Position numbers and translations under genes: made by a program | Shown: piece after piece, positions 33,157 through 35,803 of the stretch | How the letters are laid out: every line of letters starts with the position of its first letter | Numbering within the stretch: position 1 is the first letter of the stretch | The notes under the pieces: generated by a model | The model's database searches: none | What the model was told of the DNA's origin: nothing | The model's input: the letters and a program-made list of their open reading frames with translations, nothing else | Virus record (IMG/VR): IMGVR_UViG_3300020281_000067 | Span: 1 to 35,803 of that record | Length of the DNA stretch: 35,803 nucleotides | Reading direction: 5' to 3' (one strand) | Source: a virus

Positions 33157-33333
33157 TTACTGGAACATATCTCGACATATCCTCCGACATTCGGTAGTGT
33201 GTACATCCATTGAACATTCAATTAAACAATCAAAGTAATCATTTTGGAGATCGTTTGTATCGGCACTCGATACTGTGTTAGTATCAAAATGGTTGAATTG
33301 AACCATTTGATTACTTGAAACTAAATTGTGCAT
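33157..33333 (-). CDS. Small twin-CX3C protein (58 aa)
   Basis: The sequence begins MHNLVSSNQMVQFNHFDTNT and ends with C-L-I-E-C, nine residues, then C-R-R-I-C. Two CX3C pairs face each other on what would be a helical hairpin, so it may bind a metal or form disulfides. A strong ribosome binding site GGAG lies 8 nt before the ATG. I recall similar YFDCLIEC-type tails in small cyanophage proteins of unknown function. It is the last gene before the terminator. Confidence 0.7.
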   Translation of the reverse strand: MHNLVSSNQMVQFNHFDTNTVSSADTNDLQNDYFDCLIECSMDVHTTECRRICRDMFQ

Positions 33334-33483
33334 TTGAAATCTCCAAAATGTATCTGACTATTTCATCATAAGTAGATTAGGGTACATTGCTCTGCCTCCA
33401 CACTCTACATTACTATTTAATAGTAGGATGTGTTTTGAAATGCTAATTGTTGCAAGAATTAATGCCTATTGTAGTTAGTAATA
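33334..33483 (-). other. Intergenic region with palindrome and possible 9-codon leader ORF
   Basis: 150 nt between the oxygenase and the 58-aa gene. It contains the 15-nt palindrome TACTATTTAATAGTA (33413-33427) and a 9-codon ORF (33358-33387, MYPNLLMMK) behind a strong GGAGG. The arrangement could regulate the 58-aa gene, but a bare intergenic spacer is equally possible. Confidence 0.4.
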
Positions 33484-34152
33484 CTATTCAATTTCCAAAT
33501 CTATATTAAATGCTACACTTATCCTATCCTCTTCAGTTAGATTAGGGCAAGTATTGTGCATTAACCATGACGGAAATAATATAATCTCTCCATCACAAGG
33601 AATAAACTCCATACTTTGAGGGCAAGTCTTAGTATTCTCTGGAAAATTACATGATTGCATTATATTATTGGGATTCATGAATTGAATACCTCCTTGATCT
33701 GGACTAACTCTCATATAATATACACCTGATATTTGATATCCAGGATGACAATGCCACTCATGTTTAGTATCTTTACCTTGAATATTCATCCATGAGTTTT
33801 TTATATTGATTCTCCATTTACGTCCATGTAATCTACTCCACATTGTAGATGTGACGTAATTAGTTGCTGTGTCAATAATTCTTTGTTTTAAATGATGTAA
33901 TCTATATTTACCAATTAAATCATCTTTGATAAGATACATTGAATCGGTTTCTTTTTTAGACTTTTGTGCTTTCGCTATGGGATGTATATAAGATACTTGC
34001 CCATAGTCCATTGTCTCTTCTATCCTTAAGAGTGCTGCTTTAACTTCCTTTTGTATTGGATGATAATTGTCAGGTCTAGGTAGGTCTTTGTATATTAAAG
34101 TCGGGAATATTGGCATTGTACCCGAATATGCCTGTACATTTACTTCATTCAT
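33484..34152 (-). CDS. 2OG-Fe(II) oxygenase family protein (222 aa)
   Basis: A double-stranded beta-helix dioxygenase of the family common in cyanophages. Visible residues: HEWHCHP at 131-137 (two or three candidate iron-ligand histidines), SGVYYM strand at 142-147, FPSWLMH with the distal H199, and R210 in RISVAFN, the usual 2-oxoglutarate-binding arginine. This matches the TIGR02466-like group (WxxHxHP, SGVYY, FPSWLxH, RISxAFN). The substrate is unknown; phage members may hydroxylate proteins or modified bases. It overlaps the 66-aa gene upstream as ATGA. Confidence 0.85.
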   Translation of the reverse strand: MNEVNVQAYSGTMPIFPTLIYKDLPRPDNYHPIQKEVKAALLRIEETMDYGQVSYIHPIAKAQKSKKETDSMYLIKDDLIGKYRLHHLKQRIIDTATNYVTSTMWSRLHGRKWRINIKNSWMNIQGKDTKHEWHCHPGYQISGVYYMRVSPDQGGIQFMNPNNIMQSCNFPENTKTCPQSMEFIPCDGEIILFPSWLMHNTCPNLTEEDRISVAFNIDLEIE

Positions 34153-34349
34153 CTTTTAACTATCCAATCAGGGTCATTAGTTGGGTGTACCCAAAATCCT
34201 ATACCTGTAGTAGGATTTCTTACTGACCATTTATCTAGTCGCTCTGTGATCCACATGTTAGGATCTTTCCTCATGTGATACTTGAACAGGTCTTTTGCTT
34301 TTCTTGATGCAGTTTCTCTAGGATATACCCTAATTCTGTGAGTGTCCAT
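34149..34349 (-). CDS. Hypothetical basic protein (66 aa)
   Basis: The sequence runs MDTHRIRVYPRETASRKAKD, then LFKYHMRKDPNMWITERLDK, then NPTTGIGFWVHPTNDPDWIV. Basic and Trp-rich. It overlaps the 47-aa gene by 20 nt and the oxygenase by 4 nt, which fits tight coupling. No family recognised. Confidence 0.65.
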   Translation of the reverse strand: MDTHRIRVYPRETASRKAKDLFKYHMRKDPNMWITERLDKWSVRNPTTGIGFWVHPTNDPDWIVKR

Positions 34350-34473
34350 AAATTAACTCAGAAATTGTAGTGTCTTGACTACCAAGTACAGTAGAAACCC
34401 AATCATGTTCCCTTTCTTGTGCTTCTTCAAAGTTTTCATCATAGTCCACCTCAAGGTAGTTTCTTTTCTTCAT
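34330..34473 (-). CDS. Hypothetical acidic small protein (47 aa)
   Basis: The sequence runs MKKRNYLEVDYDENFEEAQE, then REHDWVSTVLGSQDTTISEL, then IYGHSQN. It is strongly acidic. The ribosome binding site GGAGG lies 8 nt before the ATG. Both ends overlap neighbours in other frames (23 nt and 20 nt), which is unusual but supported by the ribosome binding site and composition. Function unknown. Confidence 0.6.
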   Translation of the reverse strand: MKKRNYLEVDYDENFEEAQEREHDWVSTVLGSQDTTISELIYGHSQN

Positions 34474-34651
34474 AACCAAATCCTCCATTTTGGAATTGAC
34501 GTTCTTCCTCTACTTTCACTCTAAGTTCCCTTAAAGCAAGTTTGAGTTTATGCAGTTCCTCGCTATCATATAGCGTAGGGTCTTGCTCACTCTTTTTGAG
34601 TGCGTGTTTTAAGAGTCTGATTTGACCCTTTGAACTAAAGAACTTTCTCAT
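34451..34651 (-). CDS. Hypothetical helical protein (66 aa), cyanophage-type
   Basis: A basic opening (MRKFFSSKGQIRLLKHALKK) is followed by SEQDPTLYDSEELHKLKLALR and an acidic, then basic tail. It has coiled-coil character. I recall a similar short protein in cyanomyoviruses with no known role. The start shares a base with the stop of the 217-aa oxygenase. Confidence 0.7.
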   Translation of the reverse strand: MRKFFSSKGQIRLLKHALKKSEQDPTLYDSEELHKLKLALRELRVKVEEERQFQNGGFGYEEKKLP

Positions 34652-35304
34652 TATAGTAAATCCATGTCTTTACCTGGTCGATTAGTAGACACCTCTTCTA
34701 CTGGCACAGGAGCTATTGTGAAGTTTGCACTAAATGTAATGCGTGTATTAGTTCCCTTATATGGTGTAACTAAGTGTAGGTAATGTGATGGGAACATTAA
34801 AATATCACCAGTTTTCACCTTTGGTATTGTTAGTTGTTCATCAGGTGTATTTAATACTTCATCAATACCTAATAATTTAATTGTTGAGTGTTCTTGATTA
34901 TAAAATCGAAAACCTACGTCATCATCATCTATATCATAGAAATAAACCATGCTGATATTGGTTCTCATGCTATCACTATGGTCATGTACTTCTTGATAGT
35001 CTCCTATATCATACTTATTTGCCCAACTATTGTCCATGATGATGTCAACATCACATTTTGTACCAACAACTTCAACAAATCTATCCATAGTCGGTTTAAG
35101 ATGCTTTAACCATGAGTGCCAAAGTTCCTTTGTATTATTCTCATGATGCCATGAGGATTTGACATTGCAATTCCAACCTTTTGGTTGTTGAAAGTTGTCA
35201 TCATTATTTACGAAGTCACTAAACAATTCTCTGGTCTTTTGTTGATCTTCTGTTGAAAGTTGATCGTGAAAGAACCATTTAGGACTAAACACTTGTATTG
35301 TCAT
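34651..35304 (-). CDS. 2OG-Fe(II) oxygenase (217 aa)
   Basis: A second, sequence-divergent dioxygenase. The core shows NSWANKYDIGDYQEVHDHSD with H107 and H109 (or the following D) as iron ligands, then NISMVYFYDID, GDILMFPSHYLHLVTP with H177, and R188 in TRITFSANF as the 2-oxoglutarate anchor. The GDYQ/HxH/FPSxxxH/RxxFSANF pattern is typical of phage and marine 2OG-Fe(II) oxygenases. It overlaps the 66-aa gene on each side by one to four bases, and shares the operon with the 222-aa enzyme. Confidence 0.87.
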   Translation of the reverse strand: MTIQVFSPKWFFHDQLSTEDQQKTRELFSDFVNNDDNFQQPKGWNCNVKSSWHHENNTKELWHSWLKHLKPTMDRFVEVVGTKCDVDIIMDNSWANKYDIGDYQEVHDHSDSMRTNISMVYFYDIDDDDVGFRFYNQEHSTIKLLGIDEVLNTPDEQLTIPKVKTGDILMFPSHYLHLVTPYKGTNTRITFSANFTIAPVPVEEVSTNRPGKDMDLL

Positions 35305-35501
35305 GTATGTTTATAGAGGTCTTTTAAGTTTAAATTTTCTGCTATCTCTTCAATTTGTTTCATCTTAGTCTCATATTCCTTAAAAGTTATTCCACCATCA
35401 CGAAAGTATTGCTTTTGTAATTGGCAAACATACATTATAAGTGAGTCTTTGACTATCAATTTCTGTTCATGATCTAATATAGCACTATGTAAAATACTCA
35501 T
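35301..35501 (-). CDS. Hypothetical helical protein (66 aa)
   Basis: The sequence runs MSILHSAILDHEQKLIVKDS, then LIMYVCQLQKQYFRDGGITF, then KEYETKMKQIEEIAENLNLK. It has long helices with heptad-like spacing. ATGA overlaps with the 63-aa gene upstream and the oxygenase downstream. Function unknown. Confidence 0.65.
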   Translation of the reverse strand: MSILHSAILDHEQKLIVKDSLIMYVCQLQKQYFRDGGITFKEYETKMKQIEEIAENLNLKDLYKHT

Positions 35502-35689
35502 CTGCGTAAGGTCTTACTGTACTCTACTATCTTATCACGAATTTCCATTAACTCAAGATAACAACCCTGATTATGTGCACATCCACGCAATTTAGGGTCT
35601 GGTTTGTATAAGGACTCAATAAACAAATCGAGTCCTCTATTAAATTTGATCTCAGGAGATTCCTCTACGTCAATAGAATTTTGATCCAT
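35498..35689 (-). CDS. Hypothetical protein (63 aa)
   Basis: The sequence runs MDQNSIDVEESPEIKFNRGL, then DLFIESLYKPDPKLRGCAHN, then QGCYLELMEIRDKIVEYSKT. It has two Cys residues and a helical body. The start overlaps the stop of the truncated gene upstream (TGATG). No family recognised. Confidence 0.65.
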   Translation of the reverse strand: MDQNSIDVEESPEIKFNRGLDLFIESLYKPDPKLRGCAHNQGCYLELMEIRDKIVEYSKTLRR

Positions 35690-35803
35690 CAGTATTGAGT
35701 TGTGTAATCTATGTCTATGTCAGTAAATGAAGCATCATCATAGTCTAGTTCTTCATCATCAAAAGTCTCTTTCTTCGTTGAGTCTTTTAATTCTTTTGTC
35801 TGT
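35689..35803 (-). CDS. Acidic C-terminus of a truncated gene at the right edge (partial)
   Basis: Only about 38 codons are inside the window: QTKELKDSTKKETFDDEE, then LDYDDASFTDIDIDYTTQY and stop TGA. The strongly acidic, low-complexity tail resembles the tails of single-stranded DNA-binding or replication proteins, but the fold is outside the window and no family can be assigned. The stop overlaps the 63-aa start as TGATG. Confidence 0.6.
   Translation of the reverse strand, partial: QTKELKDSTKKETFDDEELDYDDASFTDIDIDYTTQY

Overview
This window reads as part of an AT-rich marine T4-like myovirus, most likely a cyanophage of Prochlorococcus or Synechococcus. The host is inferred from gene content and not shown directly. 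The evidence is a T4-type baseplate wedge pair (gp25 and gp6) followed by a giant VrlC-like virion protein, many tiny overlapping ORFs of the kind seen in cyanomyoviruses, and two 2-oxoglutarate/Fe(II) dioxygenases. Every gene I can support lies on the minus strand, so transcription runs from right to left. I see no tRNA, rRNA, CRISPR array or insertion sequence.

Structural end (1-20.2 kb). One reading frame starts at 16984 and is still open at the left edge, giving at least 5,661 codons. It holds Gly-rich GxGY repeats, a YHYH-type segment, a propeller-like stretch, two LamG-like jelly rolls and, furthest downstream, at least ten copies of a module marked by H-x-Y-P-R. Upstream of it come gp6 (662 aa), gp25 (139 aa), a 37-aa basic peptide with a T4-type late promoter (CATAAATAC), a 157-aa conserved phage protein and a 45-aa basic peptide.

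Small-gene zone (20.2-28.9 kb). About 34 small, mostly unrecognised and often acidic proteins are packed into overlapping operons. Between 23.5 and 28.9 kb, six mini-operons of two to six genes are each headed by a 78-92 nt intergenic cassette. The cassettes share an upstream box, a -10 hexamer and a dyad, and look like one regulon of early or middle promoters.

Nucleic-acid enzymes (28.9-33.1 kb). An SF2 DEAH-type helicase follows a three-gene operon: a candidate PD-(D/E)XK nuclease (243 aa), an NPPY adenine methyltransferase (308 aa) and a TSPPY beta-class methyltransferase (318 aa). Gene order and motifs suggest a phage-borne restriction-modification system, which is the most interesting protein-level observation here. 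The helicase and the R-M operon each begin at an unusual junction: a factor-independent terminator whose loop supplies the -35 hexamer and whose U-tract runs straight into the -10 box. A third copy of this junction lies at 21.9 kb.

Right end (33.1-35.8 kb). A tightly overlapping operon carries two 2OG-Fe(II) oxygenases, several small proteins and, at the edge, the acidic C-terminus of a truncated gene.
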